Of a stretch of 36,768 nt of DNA, positions 25,726 to 32,597 are shown piece after piece (position 1 is the stretch's first letter; every line of letters begins with the position of its first letter). A model generated the notes under the pieces. That model was not told the origin of the DNA. It saw only the letters and a program-made list of their open reading frames with translations, and did not search any database. This stretch comes from Cytophagales bacterium. GTDB taxonomy: Bacteria; Bacteroidota; Bacteroidia; Cytophagales; Cyclobacteriaceae. The translations under genes were made by a program, and so were the position numbers. Where the stretch lies: contig JAKSDO010000244.1 in assembly GCA_022360055.1 (NCBI GenBank), forward strand, positions 1-36,768, read 5' to 3'.

Positions 25726-26065
25726 TCCGAAAAATTCATGGAATTTATCGCCCTCCGGGCCGATAAAGTATAAAACACTCAAAAATAGAACGTAAATATC
25801 CATCTGCTTATAAAGCATCCAATCCGGGATTTCCCAAATTTGGGCTACTATGTTTTATGCCATATCGGAATTAACCCTACTCTATGGCATTTAAGATCAA
25901 TGCCTTACAAAGAGCGCTCCGGAATTTTGACGGATGGGGATGAATCATCCGGCTAACGCAAACAGACAGTTGTCATTGGTCCCCCGCCCTATTGATCCGT
26001 AATGAGCTTTCTGCTTTACAAACAAAAAGCGGGGTTAGTTGATGCTTCCCTGACCAGGACGAAGA

Positions 26066-26139
26066 CTCAACAATGAAATGGAAATAACTTCCGCGGTTTT
26101 TACCGCCTTTTCCAAGTTGTTCCGGATTTGGTTCGGAAC
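26066..26139 (+). repeat. degenerate direct repeat, unit 1
   Basis: This begins CTCAACAATGA and shares ACTTCCGCG, TACC, CCTTTT and TTGTTCCGGAT, in this order, with the unit that starts 194 bases further right. It also contains the short hairpin GCGGT-TTTT-ACCGC at 26093-26106. Confidence 0.65.
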
Positions 26140-26259
26140 TAAGTTTCGCTTCAGAGACGAGGGATTCAATAAAAAAACTGCCATTTGAAGTGTTCCATAC
26201 CGCTCCTTCGGATTGGCAATCCAAAAACCCGAGCGGCAGGACCAGTCTCAGCTCCTTTT

Positions 26260-26352
26260 CTCAACAATGACGCGGAAGTTACTTCCGCGATCTCTACCAT
26301 GCCTTTTTCGGACAGGCCAGTTGTTCCGGATCACAAATTCGGAGGAGCGGAA
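26260..26352 (+). repeat. degenerate direct repeat, unit 2, with 19-bp palindrome
   Basis: This is the second unit of the direct repeat, longer by small insertions. At 26271-26289 it holds a perfect 9+1+9 palindrome (CGCGGAAGT-T-ACTTCCGCG). Unit 1 keeps only part of it (GGAA and TTCCGCG). Confidence 0.65.
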
Positions 26353-26426
26353 CACATCTCATCACTAAAAACCGGAAGATCGCCGACCGAGCCTGACCAA
26401 AGGAGCCATTTTAATCGAAATTCTCG

Positions 26427-27551
26427 TTATACGGCAGCCAGTAAATTTCCAATCTGCCTGGCTGTTTCTTCAAGGTCAATGGCTGTCCGGTCCATGGCTT
26501 TTTGAAGTGTCATTGGTCCGTTGGTAATTGGCAATACCATATTGAAGCATTGATTTAACTGATTGAAGTCATCTGCCTTGCCGGTCAGGATAATTGACGG
26601 AATCCCACAGGATCTTGCTTTTTCGGCTACGCCGAACGGCCCTTTTCCCTGCAGTGTCTGAGCGTCCGCTTTACCTTCGGCGGTAATAAGATAGCGGGCA
26701 GTTTTAAGGCTGGCCTCAAAATTCATTTTCTCCAGAAGGAAGTCGACACCGCCCACAACGGTTGCATTGAAAAAGGATTTAAGCGCAACAGCGATCCCTC
26801 CCGCAGCTCCAGCCCCCTCTATTTTCGACAAATCACTGCCCGTTTTCCGGATCAAAATCTTATTGAACTTCTGCATCGCTTTTTCGAGCAGTTCCACCTC
26901 TTCCGGTCCGGCGCCCTTCTGAGGCCCAAAAATATGAGCAGCTCCATTCAATCCCAATAACGGATTCTCTACGTCGGATAGAATTGTAAAGTGAATTCCT
27001 GATAATTTCGGGTCAAATTTGCCTGTCGAAATAGCATCCAACTCAAGTAACGGGTTTCTGTAGCGGTCGATTTGGCGGCCGTTTGAATCCAATAGCTCCG
27101 CTCCAAAAGCCTGCAATATCCCCAATCCCCCATCGACCGTAGCACTGCCGCCAAGCCCTAATATGATTTTTTCAGCGCCGTGCATTACCGCTTCAAGAAT
27201 CAATTCTCCGGTACCGAAGGAATTTGCTTTGAGCGGATCCAGATTGCTTTTATCTACCAGGTTCATTCCGGATGCCTTAGCCATTTCAATAACTGCGGTC
27301 CTGCCATTCTCCAGGCTCAACCATTCGGCTGTGACTTTTTCTCCCAGCGGACCCGGAACAGCCCGATGCCTTATTTCACCCCCGAGCCAGCTATGGAAAA
27401 CCTCTAACGTATGATCGCCTCCGTCTGCTATCGGGAAGAGTTCGCAGTTCACCTCCAGTTTGCTTTGAAGCAACCCGTTTTCGATGGATTTTGCCACCTT
27501 AAACGCATCAAGGCTTCCTTTAAACGAATTTGGTGCGACAACAATTTTCAT
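26427..27551 (-). CDS. glycerate 2-kinase (GarK/GlxK family)
   Basis: A ~374-residue cytosolic kinase that phosphorylates D-glycerate with ATP. The family start MKIVVAPNSFKGSLDAFKVAKSIENGL and the segments PIADGGDHTLEVF, PVPGPLGEKV-like (AVPGPLGEKVTAEW), EMAKASGMNLV, TGELILEAVMHGAEKIILGLGGSATVDGGLGILQAFGA and GAGAAGGIAVALKSFF are all in place. Family members of the class I type produce 2-phosphoglycerate, and I cannot exclude the 3-phosphate. The frame extends to a TTG at 27557, but ATG 27551 is the conserved start. A possible 56-codon ORF ends two bases before it. Confidence 0.93.
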   Translation of the reverse strand: MKIVVAPNSFKGSLDAFKVAKSIENGLLQSKLEVNCELFPIADGGDHTLEVFHSWLGGEIRHRAVPGPLGEKVTAEWLSLENGRTAVIEMAKASGMNLVDKSNLDPLKANSFGTGELILEAVMHGAEKIILGLGGSATVDGGLGILQAFGAELLDSNGRQIDRYRNPLLELDAISTGKFDPKLSGIHFTILSDVENPLLGLNGAAHIFGPQKGAGPEEVELLEKAMQKFNKILIRKTGSDLSKIEGAGAAGGIAVALKSFFNATVVGGVDFLLEKMNFEASLKTARYLITAEGKADAQTLQGKGPFGVAEKARSCGIPSIILTGKADDFNQLNQCFNMVLPITNGPMTLQKAMDRTAIDLEETARQIGNLLAAV

Positions 27552-27553
27552 GC

Positions 27554-27724
27554 TCAATTTTCGAAACTTGTACTTACCGGATAAAATAAGTTAAAATTTG
27601 TGGTATCAAAAAATACGAGTGCTTCCAATTCCGACAAATGGATCAGCTCGTAAACCGAACCAATCGTCCTTTTCACAACGGTCTTATGGATTTCGATCGG
27701 TTCCGTATTTTGATTAACTGCCAT
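27554..27724 (-). CDS. possible small ORF upstream of glycerate kinase
   Basis: A 56-codon frame (ATG 27724; open further to 27796) whose stop lies two bases before the glycerate kinase ATG, an operon-like spacing. The predicted protein has a plausible mixed composition (TVVKRTIGSVYELIHLSELEALVFFDTTNF) but no family I recognise. It may be a small protein or merely leader sequence. The rest of the interval to rpsT holds only the rpsT promoter. Confidence 0.3.
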   Translation of the reverse strand: MAVNQNTEPIEIHKTVVKRTIGSVYELIHLSELEALVFFDTTNFNLFYPVSTSFEN

Positions 27725-27795
27725 AAACGCATAGCGCCCCCCCTCAACGGCCCGTGATCCGTAGTCGGAGCGCCATAAAAAATAATCCGGAAGCA

Positions 27796-27827
27796 TTTGC
27801 CATTAAAAAATAATACCTCTACATTTG
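27796..27827 (+). promoter_or_regulatory. rpsT promoter (-33 and -7)
   Basis: TTTG at 27796-27799 and TACATTTG at 27820-27827 are separated by 20 bases, the textbook Bacteroidota arrangement TTTG-N19/20-TAnnTTTG. The rpsT start codon is 33 bases downstream. This is the best complete promoter in the window. Confidence 0.75.
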
Positions 27828-27860
27828 CATTCCGAAAATCTAAGATAGAAAAATTAAAGA

Positions 27861-28115
27861 ATGGCACATCATAAGTCAGCATTAAAGAGGATCAGGTCGA
27901 GTGAGACAAAAAGGCTTAGAAACAAGTATTATCTGAAGACGACGAGAACGTTTATTAAGAAGCTCAGAAAATCAACCGACAAGGAAGAAGCTCAGGAGCT
28001 ATACAAAAAAGTTTCGAGCATGCTCGATAAACTTGCCAAAAGAAATATCATTCATAAGAATAACGCTGCGAACAAAAAAGCAAAACTTCACAAGGTGGTA
28101 GCTGCTATTCAGTAG
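27861..28115 (+). CDS. rpsT: 30S ribosomal protein S20
   Basis: An 84-residue, strongly basic helical protein that binds 16S rRNA in the small ribosomal subunit. The typical opening MAHHKSALKRIRSSETKRLRNKYYLK and the closing IIHKNNAANKKAKLHKVVAAI leave no doubt, and length is normal. It is transcribed alone from a strong promoter at 27796-27827 and ends at a clear intrinsic terminator at 28138-28167. Confidence 0.98.
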   Translation: MAHHKSALKRIRSSETKRLRNKYYLKTTRTFIKKLRKSTDKEEAQELYKKVSSMLDKLAKRNIIHKNNAANKKAKLHKVVAAIQ

Positions 28116-28137
28116 CGTAACATAGGAATTAAAAAGG

Positions 28138-28167
28138 AGCCTCTTCGACGATTCGGAGAGGCTTTTT
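28138..28167 (+). terminator. intrinsic terminator of rpsT
   Basis: AGCCTCTTCG (28138-28147) pairs with CGGAGAGGCT (28154-28163) over ten positions with one T-G pair and a six-base loop, followed by five T. It is 22 bases past the rpsT stop. Confidence 0.88.
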
Positions 28168-28226
28168 CTGTTTACAGGCTTTGGTTTTCATCGATTATTG
28201 ATGATTTTTATTGAAAACCATAAGAT

Positions 28227-28925
28227 ATGCCTGAACAAAAGAACGATTTGAGCATCCTTAGCTGGGCAGAAGAAGACAGACCCAGGGAAAAATTATTGCT
28301 AAAAGGGAAATCAGCTTTGAGCGATGCGGAACTCATCGCTATTCTTATAGGATCGGGAACAAAATCTTTGAGTGCCGTCGATGTCGCCAAACAGATCCTT
28401 GGCAATGCGGCGAATAATCTAAACGAGTTGGCCAAACGCTCTGTTAAGGACCTGAAGAAGGTAAAGGGTATTGGAGAAGCCAAGGCAATTGCAATTGTAA
28501 GCGCCCTGGAGTTGGGCCGCAGAAGAAAAAATGAGGAATATATGGATAAGGTTCGAATTACGTGCTCAAATGACATCTATGAATTGATGAAACCGGATCT
28601 AATGGACCTGCCGAAGGAAGAATTTTGGGTAATTCTCTTAAATCGGGCCAATCGGCTGATCAAAAAGGAGCAAATAAGTTCCGGAGGGGTTTCGGGAACA
28701 GTAGCAGATCCGAAAATCATATTCAAAGCGGCGCTTGACCAGTACGCCTCATCAATAATTTTGGTACATAATCATCCTTCGGGAAATTTACACCCAAGCC
28801 AATCCGATATCAATTTGACTAAAAAGATGAAAGAAGCCGGAAATTTGTTGGAAATACCCGTACTCGATCATGTGATCTTCAGTGATCAGGGATACATAAG
28901 TTTTGCAGATGACGGATTGCTCTGA
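28227..28925 (+). CDS. radC: RadC family JAB-domain protein
   Basis: A 232-residue protein of the RadC family. An N-terminal UPF0758 helix-hairpin-helix region (LSDAELIAILIGSGTKSLSAVDVAKQIL and LKKVKGIGEAKAIAIVSALELGRR, residues ~31-100) precedes an MPN+/JAB metalloprotease-like domain with the full zinc motif HxHx7SxxD: His181, His183, Ser191 and Asp194 in HNHPSGNLHPSQSD. The role is unsettled; an old link to DNA repair is weak. The gene's stop is seven bases from that of the convergent Crp/Fnr regulator gene. Confidence 0.95.
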   Translation: MPEQKNDLSILSWAEEDRPREKLLLKGKSALSDAELIAILIGSGTKSLSAVDVAKQILGNAANNLNELAKRSVKDLKKVKGIGEAKAIAIVSALELGRRRKNEEYMDKVRITCSNDIYELMKPDLMDLPKEEFWVILLNRANRLIKKEQISSGGVSGTVADPKIIFKAALDQYASSIILVHNHPSGNLHPSQSDINLTKKMKEAGNLLEIPVLDHVIFSDQGYISFADDGLL

Positions 28926-28931
28926 TCGGTA

Positions 28932-29627
28932 TTATCCGTTTTGGCTGATCATATTAAGTCGCTCGGCATCCAATATTTCAATGTGATCACTGCCGACCTT
29001 GATCAGACCATCGTCTTTAAATTTTGTGAGGATTCTGGTGATACTTTCGACCGACATACATGCCAGTTCGGCAAGCTCTTTTCTCGACAGTTGTAACGGG
29101 AAGTCGTTTGCTTTATATATTCTTTGCGACAGACATAAAAGAATATCGGCAAAACGGCCATAGGCCTGCTTTTTGGTCAAGCAGAAAAAACGGCCATATG
29201 TTATTACGGTATTCTCACTCAGAAGACTAATAATCTTAGCGGCAAATTTCGCATTTGTATTTATCAAATGTTTGAATGCATTTATCTCGATCATTCGAAC
29301 TTTTGATTTTAAATAGGCCATTGCCGAATATTGGAAAACATTGTTGCCTTCAAATAAAGTATTCAACCCTATAATATTTACCGCGGGCAGTATTTTGAGT
29401 ATAAGGGTATCGTTTCCTCCCTCCTTATATATCTTTGCAAGCCCTTCATCGAGAACGATTATATGAGATGCAAAGGCTCCTTGCTTACAGATCGTTTCCC
29501 CTTTTTCAAACTCAAGTTCAACAACATTATCTTCTACCATGGCCAACTCCCGATCCGTAAGTTCTTCAAAGCAACACATTTCGGTTTTCCCTACCGTACA
29601 GCTATTTATAATCTTGGTGCTCGACAT
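28932..29627 (-). CDS. Crp/Fnr family transcription regulator
   Basis: A 231-residue regulator with a cyclic-nucleotide-binding-like beta roll (residues ~20-140, including GETICKQGAFASHIIVLDEGLAKIY), a dimer helix (~140-170) and a C-terminal winged helix-turn-helix with LSRKELAELACMSVESITRILTKFKDDGLI (~180-209). N-terminal cysteines at 10, 18 and 19, plus Cys47, are suggestive of a redox or metal centre, but their spacing differs from the E. coli FNR pattern. The gene is divergent from the octaheme cytochrome operon, with an inverted pair of Fnr-like half-sites between them. The likely role is oxygen-, NO- or sulfur-responsive control of that operon and of itself. Confidence 0.88.
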   Translation of the reverse strand: MSSTKIINSCTVGKTEMCCFEELTDRELAMVEDNVVELEFEKGETICKQGAFASHIIVLDEGLAKIYKEGGNDTLILKILPAVNIIGLNTLFEGNNVFQYSAMAYLKSKVRMIEINAFKHLINTNAKFAAKIISLLSENTVITYGRFFCLTKKQAYGRFADILLCLSQRIYKANDFPLQLSRKELAELACMSVESITRILTKFKDDGLIKVGSDHIEILDAERLNMISQNG

Positions 29628-29653
29628 TTTTACGCTTCAAGTGCTTTCGTCAA

Positions 29654-29661
29654 CAAAATTA
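29654..29661 (-). promoter_or_regulatory. -7 promoter element of the Crp/Fnr gene
   Basis: On the minus strand this reads TAATTTTG, an exact TAnnTTTG match, 26 bases before the regulator's start codon. The adjoining Fnr-like dyad (29662-29697) covers the -33 region, a position suited to autoregulation. Confidence 0.6.
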
Positions 29662-29697
29662 GTGTAACAGATCAATATCTTATATGATCTATGTCAC
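29662..29697. promoter_or_regulatory. inverted pair of Fnr-like half-sites
   Basis: GTGTAACAGATCA (29662-29674) and TGATCTATGTCAC (29685-29697) are inverted copies matching at 10 of 13 positions, ten bases apart. The right member alone, TGAT-CTAT-GTCA, is a TGAY-N4-RTCA palindrome close to the Crp/Fnr consensus TTGAT-N4-ATCAA. It is next to the regulator's own promoter and about 78 bases upstream of the -7 element of the octaheme gene. Confidence 0.65.
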
Positions 29698-29774
29698 TTA
29701 AAAAACCCTTTTGTTTGTCTTCCATTCTTGTTCTATCTGATGCGGTATTTTTTCAAGGGCTCATTGCCCGACTC

Positions 29775-29782
29775 TAAATTTG
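29775..29782 (+). promoter_or_regulatory. -7 promoter element of the octaheme cytochrome operon
   Basis: TAAATTTG matches TAnnTTTG exactly and lies 23 bases before ATG 29806. It supports that ATG as the start and argues against the longer frame from TTG 29728, which would begin upstream of the promoter. Confidence 0.6.
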
Positions 29783-29805
29783 TAACAAGTAATTTTTTAT
29801 TTGTT

Positions 29806-31413
29806 ATGAATAGCCGAGGAAAGAGTTTTTTAGTCTCATTGTTGGTGGTGTTTATCCTTCCGGCGCTGGTCATCTACGTCATTTTTTCTTTTTACGGAAA
29901 ACGACCGGATCAACGCGCCGAAGTGCATGTTGAGTTTAGCGCCGATCATGTGGCATCAACCGATCACTCAGAATTCGAAATCCTGCAAAAAGAATTTAAT
30001 GCTCCGCAGGAAGTGACAGAAGCATGCATATCCTGTCACACCGGACGAGATGATGAGATTATGGCCAGTGCGCACTGGAAATGGGAACGAGAGGTTGAAA
30101 TTCCCGGTCGTGAAGGGAAAGTAAGTATAGGGAAAAAGAACCTGATCAATAATTTCTGTACCGGCGCTGCCGGTAACAACGGGAGTTGTATGCGGTGCCA
30201 TATTGGATTTGGCTGGAAGGATAAAAGCTTCGACTTTACCGATTCCAGGAATGTCGACTGCCTTGTTTGCCACGATCAAACAGAAACATATCTCAAGAAA
30301 AAAGGAGAAGCCGGAATGCCCGCAACGCCTGAAAACGCCTCTTTACAGTTTCCTGTTCCCAACTATAATTATGTGGCTCAAAATGTAGGTTTGCCAAAGA
30401 AACATAACTGCGGAATCTGTCATTTCTATGGTGGCGGAGGCAATAATGTAAAGCATGGAGATCTGGAGGAGGCTTTGCTGAGTTGCTCTTATGAGGTTGA
30501 TGTTCATATGTCTTCGGACAGTCTGGATATGAATTGTATAGATTGCCACAAGACGGAAAAGCACAATATTACAGGTAAGCTATACTCCGTTTCATCGGAA
30601 AATAAAAACAGAGCTACATGCGCGTCGTGCCACACCGATCGACCGCACATGGATAGGATCCTTGATGAACACTGTTTTAAGGTAGCTTGCCAGACCTGCC
30701 ATATTCCGAAATACGCCAAGGTAAACTCCACAAAAATGTGGTGGGACTGGTCGAAAGCAGGTCAACTGGATGAACATGACCAGTCATATGCCGAAACCGA
30801 TGCGGATGGAAACCACAATTACCTTTCGATAAAAGGAAGTTTTGTGTGGGACGATAATGTGATCCCCGAGTATTATTGGTTTAACGGAACCGCCGATCAC
30901 TATTTAAATTCCGATACAATATCCGAAGTCCCTGTGAAGATCAATACCCTGTTTGGATCGTATGAGGACCCAACGTCAAAGATCTGGCCCGTAAAGGTAC
31001 ACCGGGGCAAACAAATCTACGACACCGAAAACAACACACTCATCAATCTGAAATTATTTGCCAAGAATGAAGGCGAAGGTGCCTTCTGGAAAGATTTCGA
31101 TTACGATACCGCCGCCTATCTCGGCATGAAGTACAACGAACGTCCGTACAGCGGTTCTTATGATTTTATAGCGTCGGAAGCCTACTGGCCAATAAACCAT
31201 ATGGTATCTCCAAAAGAAGCCACCCTCACCTGTACCGAATGCCATTCGCGCGATGGACGGCTCTCAGGTTTGGATGATTTCTACCTTCCGGGGAGGGATT
31301 ACGCTTCGATTGTGGAGTATGGCGGTATCGGCTTTATACTACTTTCATTACTTGGTGTAATAAGTCACGGAATTATGAGAATCGCAAGCCGAAGAAAAAT
31401 TAGATCATATTGA
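29806..31413 (+). CDS. octaheme c-type cytochrome, tetrathionate reductase (OTR) family
   Basis: A 535-residue periplasmic multiheme protein with eight CxxCH motifs, at residues 74, 128, 152, 202, 244, 272, 295 and 476. The number, the overall length and the long gap before the last heme match the octaheme tetrathionate reductase family known from Shewanella oneidensis OTR, which reduces tetrathionate and also nitrite and hydroxylamine in vitro. A signal-anchor helix (FLVSLLVVFILPALVIYVIF, ~8-27) and a C-terminal helix (GGIGFILLSLLGVISHGIM, ~507-525) fix it to the membrane at both ends; soluble OTR lacks the second. The stop is two bases before the cytochrome b gene. The physiological substrate is inferred from context as an oxidised sulfur compound. 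Confidence 0.9.
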   Translation: MNSRGKSFLVSLLVVFILPALVIYVIFSFYGKRPDQRAEVHVEFSADHVASTDHSEFEILQKEFNAPQEVTEACISCHTGRDDEIMASAHWKWEREVEIPGREGKVSIGKKNLINNFCTGAAGNNGSCMRCHIGFGWKDKSFDFTDSRNVDCLVCHDQTETYLKKKGEAGMPATPENASLQFPVPNYNYVAQNVGLPKKHNCGICHFYGGGGNNVKHGDLEEALLSCSYEVDVHMSSDSLDMNCIDCHKTEKHNITGKLYSVSSENKNRATCASCHTDRPHMDRILDEHCFKVACQTCHIPKYAKVNSTKMWWDWSKAGQLDEHDQSYAETDADGNHNYLSIKGSFVWDDNVIPEYYWFNGTADHYLNSDTISEVPVKINTLFGSYEDPTSKIWPVKVHRGKQIYDTENNTLINLKLFAKNEGEGAFWKDFDYDTAAYLGMKYNERPYSGSYDFIASEAYWPINHMVSPKEATLTCTECHSRDGRLSGLDDFYLPGRDYASIVEYGGIGFILLSLLGVISHGIMRIASRRKIRSY

Positions 31414-31415
31414 AA

Positions 31416-32042
31416 ATGAAGACAAAGAAAATCGAACTTTACAGCAAATTTGAACGATTCTGGCACTGGACCCAGGGCGTATTGGTGATCTTGCTTGGCA
31501 TCACGGGGTTTGAAATCCATGGTTCATTCAGGCTTTTCGGATACGAAACGTCCGTCCGATTGCATTCCGCAGCCGCATGGGCTTTTTTGATCCTGATCGC
31601 CCTGGCAATATTCTGGATGTTTATTTCAAAGCAGTACAAAAACTTTATTCCGACAAGTAAAAACATTAAAGCCCAAATCAATTACTACATCTCAGGTATT
31701 TTTAAAGGAGCGGCGCACCCTACAAAAAAGACCAAACTGGATAAACTCAATCCCCTTCAACGACTGGTTTATCTCGGCCTTATCATTTTGGTCTTTCCCG
31801 TTCAATTGATCTCAGGTTTTCTTTATATGTATTATCACTACCCAAATAAGCCCGTCGAATTAACCGGATTGGAAACCGTAGCAATAATACATGTTATAGG
31901 CGCATTTTTGCTCGTCGTGTTCTTAATCGTTCATTTATACCTCATTACGACAGGCACAACTCCACTTACAAACCTTAAGGCCATGATCACCGGCTTTGAG
32001 GTGGTTGAAGAAGACGAAGAATTAATAAAAAACCAGGTTTAA
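31416..32042 (+). CDS. cytochrome b membrane subunit (cytochrome b561/PhsC-like)
   Basis: A 208-residue inner-membrane cytochrome b with four transmembrane helices. The candidate ligands for two b hemes are His17 (FERFWHWTQG), His50 (VRLHSAAAW), His159 (AIIHVIGAF) and His173 (LIVHLYLIT), the pattern of the Ni/Fe-hydrogenase, formate dehydrogenase and thiosulfate reductase cytochrome b group. It would oxidise menaquinol and pass electrons to the octaheme protein encoded two bases upstream. ATG 31416 is preferred over an overlapping TTG at 31410. The acidic C-terminal tail (VVEEDEELIKN) should be cytosolic. Confidence 0.9.
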   Translation: MKTKKIELYSKFERFWHWTQGVLVILLGITGFEIHGSFRLFGYETSVRLHSAAAWAFLILIALAIFWMFISKQYKNFIPTSKNIKAQINYYISGIFKGAAHPTKKTKLDKLNPLQRLVYLGLIILVFPVQLISGFLYMYYHYPNKPVELTGLETVAIIHVIGAFLLVVFLIVHLYLITTGTTPLTNLKAMITGFEVVEEDEELIKNQV

Positions 32043-32052
32043 AATATATGTT

Positions 32053-32565
32053 ATGAGGAAAATCGCTTTAGTGATAACTGTGTTTGCACTCTTTTCCGGT
32101 TGTAATAGAGTCAAACAATTTGCAACCCCGGAGCAAATGGTAGAACAAGCTCTGAAAATTGTAAAAACTATTTCCGTCGATGAGCTCAACAAGCTTATGG
32201 ACAGCGAGGAGATTTACACTTTAATTGATGTGAGACAAAAGAGTGAACATTATCACGGATTTATACCGGGTTCACTTGTCATCCCAAGAGGAAGTATTGA
32301 ATTTCTTATTGGAAAAGAAAAATTCTGGGAGGAAGAAGGTTTGTACATGCCTCTGAAAGATGAGAAGATCATACTTTACTGCCGCAAAGGTAACCGAGGG
32401 TCAATGGCCGCATCATCGTTGGTGCAATTAGGCTATAAAAACGTATTTACACTGGATGGTGGATGGAAAAAATGGGAACTAACTTATCCCGATTTAACCG
32501 ACAAAAACCTTGACATGCTATCCGGAGGCGGTGCTGAAGCACACGATGACGGTGGAGGATGTTAA
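32053..32565 (+). CDS. rhodanese-domain lipoprotein
   Basis: A 170-residue periplasmic protein. The signal peptide ends in a lipobox (VFALFSGC, acylated Cys17). Residues ~40-155 are a single rhodanese domain: ISVDELNKLM, LIDVRQKSEHYHGFIPGSLVIP, and the active loop YCRKGNRG with nucleophile Cys110, which matches the canonical sulfurtransferase loop. A Gly/His/acid-rich tail ends in a terminal Cys (GGGAEAHDDGGGC), perhaps a metal- or sulfur-handling tail. It follows the cytochrome b gene by ten bases and is part of the same operon. It would carry persulfide sulfur at the membrane face near the reductase. Confidence 0.9.
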   Translation: MRKIALVITVFALFSGCNRVKQFATPEQMVEQALKIVKTISVDELNKLMDSEEIYTLIDVRQKSEHYHGFIPGSLVIPRGSIEFLIGKEKFWEEEGLYMPLKDEKIILYCRKGNRGSMAASSLVQLGYKNVFTLDGGWKKWELTYPDLTDKNLDMLSGGGAEAHDDGGGC

Positions 32566-32597
32566 CTTTTACTCAAACAAATTAATTCTTTAAAACA

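Larger units (their letters stand above)
25726..26426. other. 700-base gene-poor region with hairpins and a degenerate direct repeat
   Basis: No convincing gene. Contents: a stable hairpin at 25744-25767 (TTTATCGCCC/GGGCCGATAAA, one bulge, no T-run) just after the thioredoxin gene; an inverted pair ATGCCATA/TATGGCAT at 25858-25865 and 25883-25890; and a ~75-90 base direct repeat at 26066 and 26260. Short frames here (for example 26185-26505 on the plus strand) are too poor in typical codons and run antisense into the glycerate kinase gene. Confidence 0.55.

Noticed and set aside
25744-25767. Hairpin after the thioredoxin gene as an intrinsic terminator
   Set aside because: The stem is strong but no T-run follows on either strand; kept only as a hairpin in the region description.
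26185-26505. 106-codon plus-strand frame as a gene
   Set aside because: Its 3' part is antisense to glycerate kinase and its 5' part lies in the degenerate direct repeat, with composition unlike neighbouring proteins.
29728-29805. Longer N-terminus of the octaheme cytochrome from TTG 29728
   Set aside because: It would start upstream of the TAAATTTG promoter element at 29775 and place 26 odd residues before a normal signal-anchor; ATG 29806 is better.
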